A stretch of 64,000 nucleotides of DNA from Terebella lapidaria (taxonomy: Eukaryota > Annelida > Polychaeta > Terebellida > Terebellidae): NCBI GenBank assembly GCA_949152475.1, contig OX424569.1, forward strand, positions 34,240,480 to 34,304,479, in the 5' to 3' direction. Both the position numbers and the translations under genes were made by a program. Positions 41,216 to 50,740 of this stretch are shown here, one piece after another. Below the pieces are notes generated by a model. It was given only the letters and a program-made list of their open reading frames with translations, did no database searches and was not told where the DNA came from. The stretch's first letter is position 1. Each line of letters starts with the position of its first letter.

Positions 41216-44200
41216 CTAGGGCACATAGTCGCTCAAATAGGCAGGTTTTTTAACATTCCTTCCTACCCTGGTCTGCACACTAAATTCAGGAATACTGTCA
41301 TCAGTACTATCATAATCACCTTCATCCTCTTGATCGAGATTTCCAAGTCCATATGGGATAGTCTCATTTAAATCCCCGGAATTTGCTAATCCCTCGGAAT
41401 TTGCTAATCCCTCGGAATCCGACATAACCAAAGCCGTGATGTTGTCCACAACTGCTTCGGATTCCGGAACATCAATAGCAACATCTTGTTCTAAAAGACT
41501 ATGCCTTTTCCTACGTATCCACAAAGGAATATCCCGATCAGCACAAAGTTTAAGGTTGTCGTGGTGAAGAATGAAATTTCGGCGCCTGTCCTCAATTCGA
41601 TATAATACAGGCGAGACGACCTTGGTCACTAGGAAGGGACCTACATAAATTGGCTTCAATTTAGAGCTTTCCCCAGTTTTATGACTTAGGTCCAGCCTAT
41701 AGACTAAATCACCCTTTTCATATTTCTTCTGATTTACTTGGCCCTCATGATACTTTTTCTGTCTTTCCTGGTTCCCTAGCAAATGCTTCCTCGCCACGTC
41801 ATGTGCTTTAGTCAGATTTTGTAACAGACCCTTCAGATAAACACCAACATCACCACCTTCTAGATTCACATTTGAAATACCCAACATCTCAGCTGGAAGT
41901 GACACTTCCCTACCCAGCATCAAAAAGTTTGGGGTATAACCAGTGTTTCGGTTAACCATACTTCTCATAGCCATACCCAACAGTGGCAAATATTTGTCCC
42001 AATCCTGCTGCTTGCCATCTAGGTAACACCTAATGGAGGACAAAATAACCCTGTTGTAAACCTCGACTTGGCCATTAGAGCATGGACGATAAGGGGTGGT
42101 TCTGGTTTTAGTAATTTCAAGTATGCGACAAAGGTTCTGGAACAAACTTCCTTCGAAATTTCTGCCTTGATCTGAATGAATGAACACAGGAATTCCCAGA
42201 CGAGAAAAGAAATTATCTACCAAAGTTTGAGCTACGACTTCCGCAGTCTGGTCCTGCACGGCATAACATTCAATCCACTTGGTAAATTGATCTACCACTA
42301 CTAATATGTACTTATTCCCACGATCACTAACCACAAACGGACCTAGCATGTCTATATGCACTCTTTCCATAGGAACCCCTGCACAAAAGGAACCTAAACT
42401 GGCCCGCGGTTTGCGAGTTGCTTTTTTGTTCTGATTACACTTGGAACAAGTTTTAACATATAGATCACAGTCAACTCTCATTTTATACCAGTAGAAATTT
42501 TCACGAAGTCGTTTCAAGGTCTTATTTTGTCCAAAATGACCTGCCGTCTTTGCATCATGCACAAGGAATAAGATCGGATCTCTTAAAGATAAGGGAACCA
42601 CTAACTTCAGCCTAGTGGAATTATCACTACCCTCTACCCAATGGTAATAAAGTACACCGTCTCGTAATTCAAGTTGGTCCTTGTGTAGCCACAGAAATTT
42701 AGTCGCAACACCATGAGGGAATAAATCCTCCTTTGTCGGTATTTGACTCGACGCTAACCAGGTCATAATTGGACGAATACTGGGATCTGACTTTTGAGCA
42801 TCACTGATTTCTTCTGGCGAGTACCCATGTGTGAGCACCTCATCTTCGGACAGTATACTACCGTCTGAAAAGTCAGAAACTCCTACATTACGCACTGCCA
42901 AAGGAACAACGTCATCAACCTCGATCTCAAAACGTTTCCATTGAGTATGCACTCTAGTACAGAAACTACAACCGCCACATGGAAGATCACTAAGACTTTC
43001 CCCTGCCCGATAGCAGTCACAATAGTCTATCGGATCGTGCCTCCTAGTGGGAGCATCCGCGTTACAATGTCTCTTTCCAGAACGATGTATGATAAACATA
43101 TCAAACTGGCTAAGCTCCTCAAGCCAGCGTGCGAGCTGTCCCTCTGGTTGTCGAAAACGAAGTAACCAAACCAAACTATGATGATCGGTCCTAACACAGA
43201 ATCTACGGCCTAACAAATAATGTCTATACTGACGAGTGAAAACAATTATAGCTAACAATTCTTTCCTCGTGGTACAGTACTTTCTTTGAGCCGATGACAA
43301 AACTTTACTTCCGAAGGACACTGGCTTTTCCACACCATCCTGTACTTGACTCAACACAGCACCTACAGCAATATTTGAAGCATCAGTATCCAGAATGAAT
43401 AAATCTGAAGAATTAGGGAAAGTTAAGGTAGGACATTCAGCTATCTTCATTTTGAGTAAATCAAAAGCTTGCTGGTGTTCGAGATCCCATCTAAACCTTG
43501 CTTTTGGACCTGTTAATCCATATAGACAGGCTGAAATTTCTGCAAAACCTTCCAGAAATTCACGATTATAGTTCATGAACCCTAAATACGACTCTACTTC
43601 CTTTCTACAGGTAGGTTCTGACCAATTCAAAACTGCATCAACCTTTTCATGCGTCATAGTTATTCCATCCTTACTCAGATGCTTCCCCAAGAAATTTACC
43701 TCATGTTGGAACAACACACACTTTTTGGGTTTCAGACGAAGGTTGTATTCACGGAATCGTAAAAGAACGGTTCTCAAATTCTCAAGAGCTTTCGAAAAGG
43801 TGTCACCCAGTACAATAACATCATCCAAATATGCTAGAGCTTCCTGCCACTGAAGCCCGTGCAGCACAAAATTCATGGCTCTTTGAAAAGTTGCTGGTGC
43901 GTTACATAACCCAAATCCCATGCGAACATGTTCAAACAACCCATATCTAGTGATGAATGCGGTTTTGTGCCTATCCTTGGGATCAATACTAATCTGCCAA
44001 TATCCAGCAGCTAAATCCAATGTTGAGAAAAATTCAACACCTCCAAGTGAATCTAAGCACTGCTCAATCAAAGGCAATGGGTAGGTATCCTTTATAGTCT
44101 TGGTGTTTAGACCGCGGTAATCTATACAATACCTAACTGACCCATCTTTCTTTCTCACCAAGACAGGCGCTGACGCCCACTCAGATGCTGAGGGTTGTAT

Positions 44201-45454
44201 TACACCTATCTCTAACATTTTATCCAAGTGCGCTTTCTCCTCTTTTTCAAAACCTATGGGAGTCCTACGCATACGTTCCTTAACAGGTTTTTCTGGTCCT
44301 GTGTCTATTTTGTGTTGTATGACCTCAAAATGACCCAAGTCAAGATCACTTTTTGCAAAAACATCAGCAAACTCAATCAGGAAACTTTTCAATTCACTTC
44401 TCTGCTGTTCATTCAAATTAATTGAACTCCGGTCAAACAGATTAACCATGTGCGCCGGAAGTTCCTGCACTACAATCTCCCTAACAACTATTGATTCAAT
44501 TTGGTGATCGTCAACACTGAAGTCCAAGTCTTGAGAACCGGGGGGTGATACTACCTCCTGATTAACCAGACTTTTTCTCAAGCATGACTCTCGCCCCTCC
44601 AAAGCATACCCTTTACCTAAACTAGTGTCCACACAAGACCCAGGCATTTGAGAGGCGGATTGCGATACTGCACTCTGCTTTTCACACGCCCAGCTCCTGC
44701 CTGACTGTATACTAGGAGCGTCCAGCATTTCACTGACCGGCATGGCATTACCAACAAGACAGCCTCGCTTCAGTGTCCGATAACCTAAGCTACAATTTAT
44801 GACTCGGATATGTACTTCAGAACCCTGAAGGAGAACTCTAGGGATCAGAATCCCCGGTTGACTAAGAACAGGTTCCACTATGTGTGATCCATTACCTAGC
44901 AAACTATCTATTTTGGCCTTTACCACTTTCATGCTATTAGGTGGTATGACAGTTCGCTTGGACAATAGAACTGGCTTTAAAATAATTTGACCAGCCATGC
45001 TGTTCTTCTGGATTGCTGGAACAACTTCTCCCTGTACTGCCAAGGTATTATTCCCCATGTTTATTGAGCAGTTATGAGCCTTCAGGAAATCAGAACCTAG
45101 CAGCAAATCTTCAGAAATGTTTGCCGTTATCATAGGCCAATTAAATTTCTGATTGCCCACTTCTAATTTCACACTACTAAGCTTATATCCCTTGGTCTTA
45201 CCACCAAAAGCTCCTGTCATGCCTATTTCTTCTTTACTCTTTGTATCGAGAGACTTCGTTTTTAGGAATTTTTCATTGATTATGGTTGCCTCAGCTGCAG
45301 TGTCTATCACAGCATTAATTTTCTGGCCTTCAACTTTCACTGGAATGACTAAGGTCCAACCCCAGTGTTCATTTATTTCACCACTGCTAACGTTATGGAC
45401 ATTGCGGCCCTCAACACCCTTCGGAGCTGAACTTTGGGCCGAAAACCCAGCTCC
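41216..45454 (-). CDS. Pol polyprotein (element 3)
   Basis: About 1400 codons in minus 1 phase to gag and open across the gag stop; no ATG is needed if it is made by frameshifting. Protease region VIDTAAEATIINE has Ala in place of the usual Gly after Asp-Thr. Reverse transcriptase: YCIDYRGLN and active site YLDDVIVLG. RNase H: DTDASNIAVGAVLSQ. Integrase: zinc domain HDAKTAGHFG...CSKCNQ and D-D-E residues in IDMLGP, HSDQGRNFE and GQVEVYNR. A C-terminal GPF-like module YVGPFLVTKVV follows, then an acidic tail. All catalytic motifs look intact. Confidence 0.95.
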   Translation of the reverse strand, partial: GAGFSAQSSAPKGVEGRNVHNVSSGEINEHWGWTLVIPVKVEGQKINAVIDTAAEATIINEKFLKTKSLDTKSKEEIGMTGAFGGKTKGYKLSSVKLEVGNQKFNWPMITANISEDLLLGSDFLKAHNCSINMGNNTLAVQGEVVPAIQKNSMAGQIILKPVLLSKRTVIPPNSMKVVKAKIDSLLGNGSHIVEPVLSQPGILIPRVLLQGSEVHIRVINCSLGYRTLKRGCLVGNAMPVSEMLDAPSIQSGRSWACEKQSAVSQSASQMPGSCVDTSLGKGYALEGRESCLRKSLVNQEVVSPPGSQDLDFSVDDHQIESIVVREIVVQELPAHMVNLFDRSSINLNEQQRSELKSFLIEFADVFAKSDLDLGHFEVIQHKIDTGPEKPVKERMRRTPIGFEKEEKAHLDKMLEIGVIQPSASEWASAPVLVRKKDGSVRYCIDYRGLNTKTIKDTYPLPLIEQCLDSLGGVEFFSTLDLAAGYWQISIDPKDRHKTAFITRYGLFEHVRMGFGLCNAPATFQRAMNFVLHGLQWQEALAYLDDVIVLGDTFSKALENLRTVLLRFREYNLRLKPKKCVLFQHEVNFLGKHLSKDGITMTHEKVDAVLNWSEPTCRKEVESYLGFMNYNREFLEGFAEISACLYGLTGPKARFRWDLEHQQAFDLLKMKIAECPTLTFPNSSDLFILDTDASNIAVGAVLSQVQDGVEKPVSFGSKVLSSAQRKYCTTRKELLAIIVFTRQYRHYLLGRRFCVRTDHHSLVWLLRFRQPEGQLARWLEELSQFDMFIIHRSGKRHCNADAPTRRHDPIDYCDCYRAGESLSDLPCGGCSFCTRVHTQWKRFEIEVDDVVPLAVRNVGVSDFSDGSILSEDEVLTHGYSPEEISDAQKSDPSIRPIMTWLASSQIPTKEDLFPHGVATKFLWLHKDQLELRDGVLYYHWVEGSDNSTRLKLVVPLSLRDPILFLVHDAKTAGHFGQNKTLKRLRENFYWYKMRVDCDLYVKTCSKCNQNKKATRKPRASLGSFCAGVPMERVHIDMLGPFVVSDRGNKYILVVVDQFTKWIECYAVQDQTAEVVAQTLVDNFFSRLGIPVFIHSDQGRNFEGSLFQNLCRILEITKTRTTPYRPCSNGQVEVYNRVILSSIRCYLDGKQQDWDKYLPLLGMAMRSMVNRNTGYTPNFLMLGREVSLPAEMLGISNVNLEGGDVGVYLKGLLQNLTKAHDVARKHLLGNQERQKKYHEGQVNQKKYEKGDLVYRLDLSHKTGESSKLKPIYVGPFLVTKVVSPVLYRIEDRRRNFILHHDNLKLCADRDIPLWIRRKRHSLLEQDVAIDVPESEAVVDNITALVMSDSEGLANSEGLANSGDLNETIPYGLGNLDQEDEGDYDSTDDSIPEFSVQTRVGRNVKKPAYLSDYVP

Positions 45455-47643
45455 TAAGCTTTTAACGGACTATGAGGGGTGTCTGACTTCCTAGCTGGCG
45501 ATGGACTACGAGATGTAGGACAATTTCTCGATATGTGACCTAGCTCATGGCACTTAAAACACTCAAAGTCTTGATGTGTTTTCCCAGACTGCTGTTTTTC
45601 CTCCATGACCCCCTTTTCACTACGTTTCGGGCACTCGCGGCTAAAATGGCCCTTATTCCCACAAGTGTAACATGTAACATTTGCTCGGGATCCTGGCGAT
45701 GGAGATCTAGGACGGCTATCAATTTTTTCTGCTAGTGCCTTGGTGAGTTTCATCAAATCTTCTAGCACTCGGCCACTAACTTGAACAGAATCCTTCGTTG
45801 TACCTACATTCCTCACTGCAGGACCTTCAACCTCCTCAAATGACACCTGTCTACTTGACAAACTAGTCTTATAGCCCAAAGAACGCATGTTAAACATGGA
45901 ACGCTTTGCATGTTGTAAAGCTTTCTCAACTGTTCGAGGTTCTTTCTCGAAAACTTTTTCAGCTATATGTTTATCAGCTAAACCCCGAATGAACACATCG
46001 ACTGCTACCCCTTGTAGTGTACCACGAGCTGCACCAGGAAACCCTTCCTGACCTAGCTGGAGAACTCTATCCGCAAAATCCTCTAAAGGCTCATCTACTG
46101 TCTGTTTAGCACAGTACATTTCCTTCCTAACCGTTGCTGGTGGATCTCTCGCACCATAACGCTTTTTCAGATCAGCAATAAGGTCACGATAATTATGACG
46201 GACTCTCGTGGGTAGACTTTCAACAAAGTCGATAGCTTTATCCCTCAAACATGTTTTTAGCTTTTCCAATTTGGCATTATCTGTCCACCTGTAGTTATGG
46301 CTGAACTGTTTAAACTGGAAGTAGAACGACTTCCAACTAGCTTTGTCACCACTGAAAGTTGGCATTTTCGGCAAAACCGAATCACCCTTACGATGGCGTG
46401 TACCATGCTCCCTGTCACTAACCCACTCCTCATCTGACGACGTATTTGGCCCACTATCATAACTTGACTGAGAACTTTCCTCACGACGGCGAGCCCTCGC
46501 CCTCCTTGGAACATCATCCCTCTGCACTCTAACAGGACTCCTAGCCCGCTCCGCCGGCCTACTTCGCCCCCGTGGTTGACCTACTCTCCGTTCCCTTCTT
46601 TCTCCACCAGACTCTCGATACGTTTCCTCAACCCGATCTGATTCATGAACCCCACCCAGAGGTGTTTGAACAGGGCGTACCCCCTCCCGCGGGTTCCAAG
46701 TCTGTTGTACCACAACTCGAGGGTACAAGTTGCCATCTGCCGGTTGTACTGCTGGATTGTTCATAGAAACTTGGTGGGCATCTAACTGAGACCCGAAACT
46801 TTTAAGTCTCTCTGGAGCAACAACTGGGATAGGATTTGGTCTTTCCCATTCCCCACAATACTGTCCAGAACGGTACGTTCCTCCTGCCGGATAAGATGAA
46901 TCATCCACCCTCCCCCTTTCTAATGAGCGCTGCTCAACTCCTACTACATTTGAGAGAGTATGCCTGGTGATAGGATTACTAGATTCAGAGACATCTGAGT
47001 TTTTACCTCCATAAACCCCACCATCAGGAAATGCTTTACTTACAACTTCATTTTGCCATTTCATGAACTCCTGATTCCTAGTGCGGGCTCTATCCTCCCA
47101 TACCTGTGGGTGCCTCAACTTTAAAGTTTGAGCTTGTTTAGAATGAGTCTGCACTACATCCTCCTGTTCATTTTTACATGCAGTTAAGGGTGTAAACTCT
47201 TGTGTCAGATATTCACTACTTCTACGATCTTGCTGAGGCTTTATAAGGTTTAATTCATTCGTACGCTCTTGTTCAGATTTTACGAAGTTTAGTTCGCTCC
47301 TCATTTCTTTTTGATAAGCCTTCATTTCCTTTTGATCAGTAGTCACGTTAAGAAGCTTTTCCTCAAACATTTCCATCATATTCAGAATTCTGTCTAATTT
47401 CCTATCCGTGTCACTAACAGGATACATACATGTAGTACTTTTTTCTGAAGACAGTGGTTTTATGACACCATTGTCAATCAGATCTTGAAAGAAACGCTCA
47501 CTCAACCCAGTAGCCTCAGCTAAGTTATTCAGGGTTACATCATCTTGTTGCAAATCCACTATAGCCCGTGCTCGAGCTTCACCTATCTGTGGAATTTCCT
47601 TTAGTTCAATAACTGAAGCCGTCTCTAAATCGATAGGATTCAT
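45454..47643 (-). CDS. Gag polyprotein with helix-hairpin-helix (element 3)
   Basis: 729 codons with an ATG start. The first 50 residues contain ELKEIPQIGEARARAIVDLQ, a ComEA-like helix-hairpin-helix DNA-binding motif, which is unusual in Gag. A coiled-coil-like segment follows (residues about 75-125), then an Arg-rich linker. A Ty3/gypsy capsid region starts near PTFSGDKASWKSFYFQFKQF. Two CCHC zinc knuckles (CYTCGNKGHFSREC and CFKCHELGHISRNC) sit at the C-terminus. It would package the element RNA in the particle. Confidence 0.93.
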   Translation of the reverse strand: MNPIDLETASVIELKEIPQIGEARARAIVDLQQDDVTLNNLAEATGLSERFFQDLIDNGVIKPLSSEKSTTCMYPVSDTDRKLDRILNMMEMFEEKLLNVTTDQKEMKAYQKEMRSELNFVKSEQERTNELNLIKPQQDRRSSEYLTQEFTPLTACKNEQEDVVQTHSKQAQTLKLRHPQVWEDRARTRNQEFMKWQNEVVSKAFPDGGVYGGKNSDVSESSNPITRHTLSNVVGVEQRSLERGRVDDSSYPAGGTYRSGQYCGEWERPNPIPVVAPERLKSFGSQLDAHQVSMNNPAVQPADGNLYPRVVVQQTWNPREGVRPVQTPLGGVHESDRVEETYRESGGERRERRVGQPRGRSRPAERARSPVRVQRDDVPRRARARRREESSQSSYDSGPNTSSDEEWVSDREHGTRHRKGDSVLPKMPTFSGDKASWKSFYFQFKQFSHNYRWTDNAKLEKLKTCLRDKAIDFVESLPTRVRHNYRDLIADLKKRYGARDPPATVRKEMYCAKQTVDEPLEDFADRVLQLGQEGFPGAARGTLQGVAVDVFIRGLADKHIAEKVFEKEPRTVEKALQHAKRSMFNMRSLGYKTSLSSRQVSFEEVEGPAVRNVGTTKDSVQVSGRVLEDLMKLTKALAEKIDSRPRSPSPGSRANVTCYTCGNKGHFSRECPKRSEKGVMEEKQQSGKTHQDFECFKCHELGHISRNCPTSRSPSPARKSDTPHSPLKA

Positions 47644-48472
47644 CTTGAAATATTCTTGCTAATCCAAAAAAAAAAAAAAAAAATAGTAAAAATCAGCGTG
47701 CAAAGAGAAAGGATAGACCTAAATGAGTTCTATACACAGGTTGTATACAACACCCTATGTACTTAACCCATAGAACTTAATTACACTATATAAAGAAAGG
47801 TGCCAAAACTACTCAGATCATAATTTACTCCACTACACGATCACACATGAATTTTTTATTTTATGAGGGAACATAGCAATAAAACCATTTACTAGCTAGA
47901 CAAGATATTTTCCAAAATTTCAGTTTTTTAAACTACAAATTTTTTATCACAGACTTATTTCAAAGCCAAATGAATTTGATTACAATAAATAGTTTCTTGA
48001 ATAACCACAAAGTCTGACAAAAAGAATCAGGTATACACAGAAACTCTTGAATCTATTCAATGTAAAATCAGTTTTGGGGCGTGAACTACACTTTCCGACA
48101 GTAACTTACTAGCTAAAGAGTTACATACACGCTAGCTTTACAATTATACGGACTGAAGAAAAAATTGCTTTGTTTGTTTTTCCAAAACTTCAAAGTAAAT
48201 TGCAATATCTGGTCGTTTGACAGGTCCGAGTTCCGGAAATATTCCGAAATTAATGCACTAGAACAGCTGTCATAATCCGAATGCTCAACTATCCGAATTT
48301 TAGGAGAACTGTCAACTTGCAAATAAACCTCAAACGAACAAAATTTTGCCTGAAAAATCACCTAAACTGACAAACTAGACTGCCGCTACAATCTACAACC
48401 AATTCCCTTGAAGAAATAAATTTCTGTCTACCAACCAAGCGCTTACGGTCAGTTCAAATTTGTTTGTGTCTG
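47644..48472 (-). other. Untranslated leader of element 3
   Basis: About 830 bp between the PBS and the gag ATG, with a short poly(A) tract (plus strand) near 47668. No ORF is supported; it probably contains the packaging signal. Confidence 0.5.
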
Positions 48473-48486
48473 CACTTCTGACACCA
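48473..48486 (-). other. Primer binding site, tRNA-Leu, element 3
   Basis: Fourteen bases, CACTTCTGACACCA on the plus strand, match the 3' end of a metazoan tRNA-Leu (CAA type), 2 bases from the LTR. The identity comes from remembered tRNA sequences. Confidence 0.7.
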
Positions 48487-48488
48487 TT

Positions 48489-48993
48489 TGTTGTGCCATG
48501 CGGTTTTACGATATGGCCGAACGGTGGGCCGCAAAGCACACCAAGTTCAAGGGAAAAATACACAAAGGTAACTCACGCTTGTCAGTCGCCGTGCAGTTTC
48601 CCTCACACACACACAGCGTTGTCAGGTTAGCAGTAGCAGGCAGCTAGTAGACTCGAGTCTGTCCGCACGTGGAACTCCAGTCGTCTCACGTCCGTAGCCG
48701 AAGTCTGCCCGTGGATTTCTCTGTAGTATCTGCCCGTGATGAATAGACGCCCCGAACATTTATTGCAAGATGACCACTCCTATCTTGACCGGCGTGTTCA
48801 CCGACGTGGAGACAAGTCACACAGGCCGGTTCACTGAGGCGTGAACAAGTCACTCGGGGATCTTCGTTATAGCCGAACCCGGCCGAATCAAGGTTCGTCA
48901 GTTTCCGGACTACTCCGTGATGACTGGTTGTACTTCTTGACTACACACCGACATCATAAATAATAGACATTTTTACGATCAAAATCTACAACA
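48489..48993 (-). repeat. 5' LTR of element 3 (505 bp)
   Basis: Appears identical to 38575-39079; the CTAC duplication follows at 48994-48997. Confidence 0.95.
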
Positions 48994-48997
48994 CTAC

Positions 48998-49434
48998 CAA
49001 AGAATGTCACCTACAGTCGGAATGCAGTGGCCCGTGCTAACTCAGCCGTCCACCGATTGAATCACGGCGCAGGGAACTCTCTAATTAAGAAACTGGAGGC
49101 AGTGAACAGCCCGATAACAAAGGGACGACATGTGGCCAGGGCTGTCAAACACATACAACATCGCTCCAAGTACCACATAACATATTTACAGCAGAGAAAA
49201 GTGCGACAAATGAAAATGTTCAATCGTGTCAGACAGATGAGGTCATATCTCAGGGCTAAATATGCGAAGAGGGTCAGACCCGATTATCAGAAAGGACAAC
49301 TTGATCCCCAAATACATGACCCACTAGAAGACATAAAAGATGTTGGTACTGGGGGTTACTGCCTCCGAAAGCGGGGAAAACCAAAACCAGCTCATAACGA
49401 ACACCCCTACAGTAAGCCTTTACACCACTTGTAA
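48998..49434 (+). CDS. Mutator-like transposase, C-terminal part
   Basis: It continues the frame of 36879-38574 exactly once the LTR element and one CTAC copy are disregarded; the total is 710 codons with no stop. It begins PKNVTYSRNAVARANSAV and continues through HRLNHG, which matches the end of Mutator-like transposase domains. A basic tail and a TAA stop at 49432-49434 follow. A GTAAGC donor-like site at 49411 and an acceptor-like ACAG near 49447 would allow a very short intron and about 58 more residues; I consider this unlikely. Confidence 0.75.
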
Positions 49435-49757
49435 CTTTCCCATACAGGCACCATCTGTCAGGGATGAACCTGAGTTCACTCCGGACGACAGATCGCCGAC
49501 GACGATCGACAGGCTTACCGTAGAGGTGTCCGGGAATGTGGAGTGCTGCCCTACCCCTGCCATGGATACAAATACTGGGACTGGCGCTGACCAACGTACC
49601 GCCGGAAGAGTCCCACTATGACCCACAAACCCTGCGTTGGGTGTCAGGTCCGGCCCTCACCTGACACGCCAGGACCGCCGCCTTGAGGGGAGCCTCGTTG
49701 CAGTCAATGGTGACTATTTACTATTATATGCATGTTTTTTGCATGAATACACACCTT
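49435..49757. other. Spacer between convergent transposon genes
   Basis: A GC-rich stretch with an open plus-strand frame to 49621 but no start of its own or domain. It separates the convergent transposase and endonuclease stops. Confidence 0.4.
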
Positions 49758-50132
49758 TTACATCTTTAAATTTAATAAGCAGTCCTGAAATGGCCAATGG
49801 TGCTGACACTGATTGAGATGAACACAAATATTTCTGTTCTGATTAATGACATCATATTCTAACGATAAGTGAGCTGGATTCACGCATGCTTTGTTGTGGC
49901 ACCTATGGCTTATATCTTGACCGTGAATGTCGACAAAAGTCAAATTATGAAATAATAAATACGATAACCTATGTACAGTCACATTCTGCCACTTGTCAGT
50001 GATTTTGACATTAATTTGACCATATCCATCCTTATTTAAATATTTTTTCCACATATGACATTGGCCATTATGACCGATTTCCCAGTTATTTTGTAGTTTT
50101 TCTCTATATTTTTCAATAAAATTGGCATCCAT
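49758..50132 (-). CDS. His-Cys-box homing-endonuclease-like protein
   Basis: 124 codons from the ATG at 50132. The motif series fits the I-PpoI / zinc-binding-loop His-Me finger family: W28, DGYGQI, VHRLSY, then SHRCHN..C..NPAHL..E, a later Asn, and R-N-x-C. By comparison with I-PpoI, H76 would be the catalytic His and N97 the metal-binding Asn. Zinc site 1 would be C25, C78, C83 and H88. Site 2 would be C103, C109, H111 and C118. These enzymes cut double-stranded DNA. An acceptor-like TTTTTTCAG upstream suggests a 5' UTR intron. It lies convergent to the transposase inside the same TTAA transposon, close to the right end. Its function there is unknown. Confidence 0.75.
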   Translation of the reverse strand: MDANFIEKYREKLQNNWEIGHNGQCHMWKKYLNKDGYGQINVKITDKWQNVTVHRLSYLLFHNLTFVDIHGQDISHRCHNKACVNPAHLSLEYDVINQNRNICVHLNQCQHHWPFQDCLLNLKM

Positions 50133-50261
50133 GATGAATATACTGTATAAAGCATTGTATTGGGCAGACAACAGTACCAAATATGGGATGTTAACCTGAA
50201 AAAAATGCCGTAGAAACAGAAAATAAACATTACCCTATGTCATCATAATGCACCGGTGACA

Positions 50262-50717
50262 GGCATCACGCCACAATAAGATCTGCATTGGTGGCAATGA
50301 TAACGAAAAAAAATATTTAAAAAAAACGAGTCCACAAAAAACCTCCATATAACATGATTAGCGAGATCATTACCTTGGAACAAAATAATATCAGATTCGT
50401 GCAAATTCGCCGTCGAAAATTTGTTTAAATGTCCCTCGAGTGACAGTACCGTTCAAATCACATGTTTTCTGGCGCGCATTGACACAAAAGCAAGGTGCTT
50501 GTTTACAAAATTTCTATATTTTTGTTTTATAGCCAAAGATTACAAATTTGCATTTGCCTGATCAACAGTTGAACACACAACACATTTCTGACCAGAAAAC
50601 ACTGATATCCCACACATTTCCCTGACATTTCTCACCTTTCTCCACAAGATTTACTTTCTTTAAGCCGATTTATAGCCCACGACGAGTGGTGTTATTCCGC
50701 AATAGTGGTGTGATCCC
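50262..50717 (+). repeat. 456-bp internal repeat R2 (MITE-like)
   Basis: Direct copy of R1 (35584-36039) with only a few differences, ending about 24 bp inside the right terminal inverted repeat. TACT lies outside both R1 left and R2 right. Confidence 0.8.
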
Positions 50718-50740
50718 TACTGGCAGAAACCCCTCAAGTG

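Larger units (their letters stand above)
38575..48993 (-). mobile_element. LTR retrotransposon 3 (Ty3/gypsy carrying a TatD-like ORF)
   Basis: A 10.4-kb minus-strand element with 505-bp LTRs that begin TGTTGT and end ACAACA, flanked by the 4-bp duplication CTAC (38571-38574 and 48994-48997). The order is 5' LTR, PBS for tRNA-Leu, gag, pol, TatD-like ORF, polypurine tract, 3' LTR. The LTRs appear identical base for base, and all three ORFs are intact, so the insertion is very recent. It sits inside the transposase gene of the surrounding DNA transposon. Confidence 0.95.
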
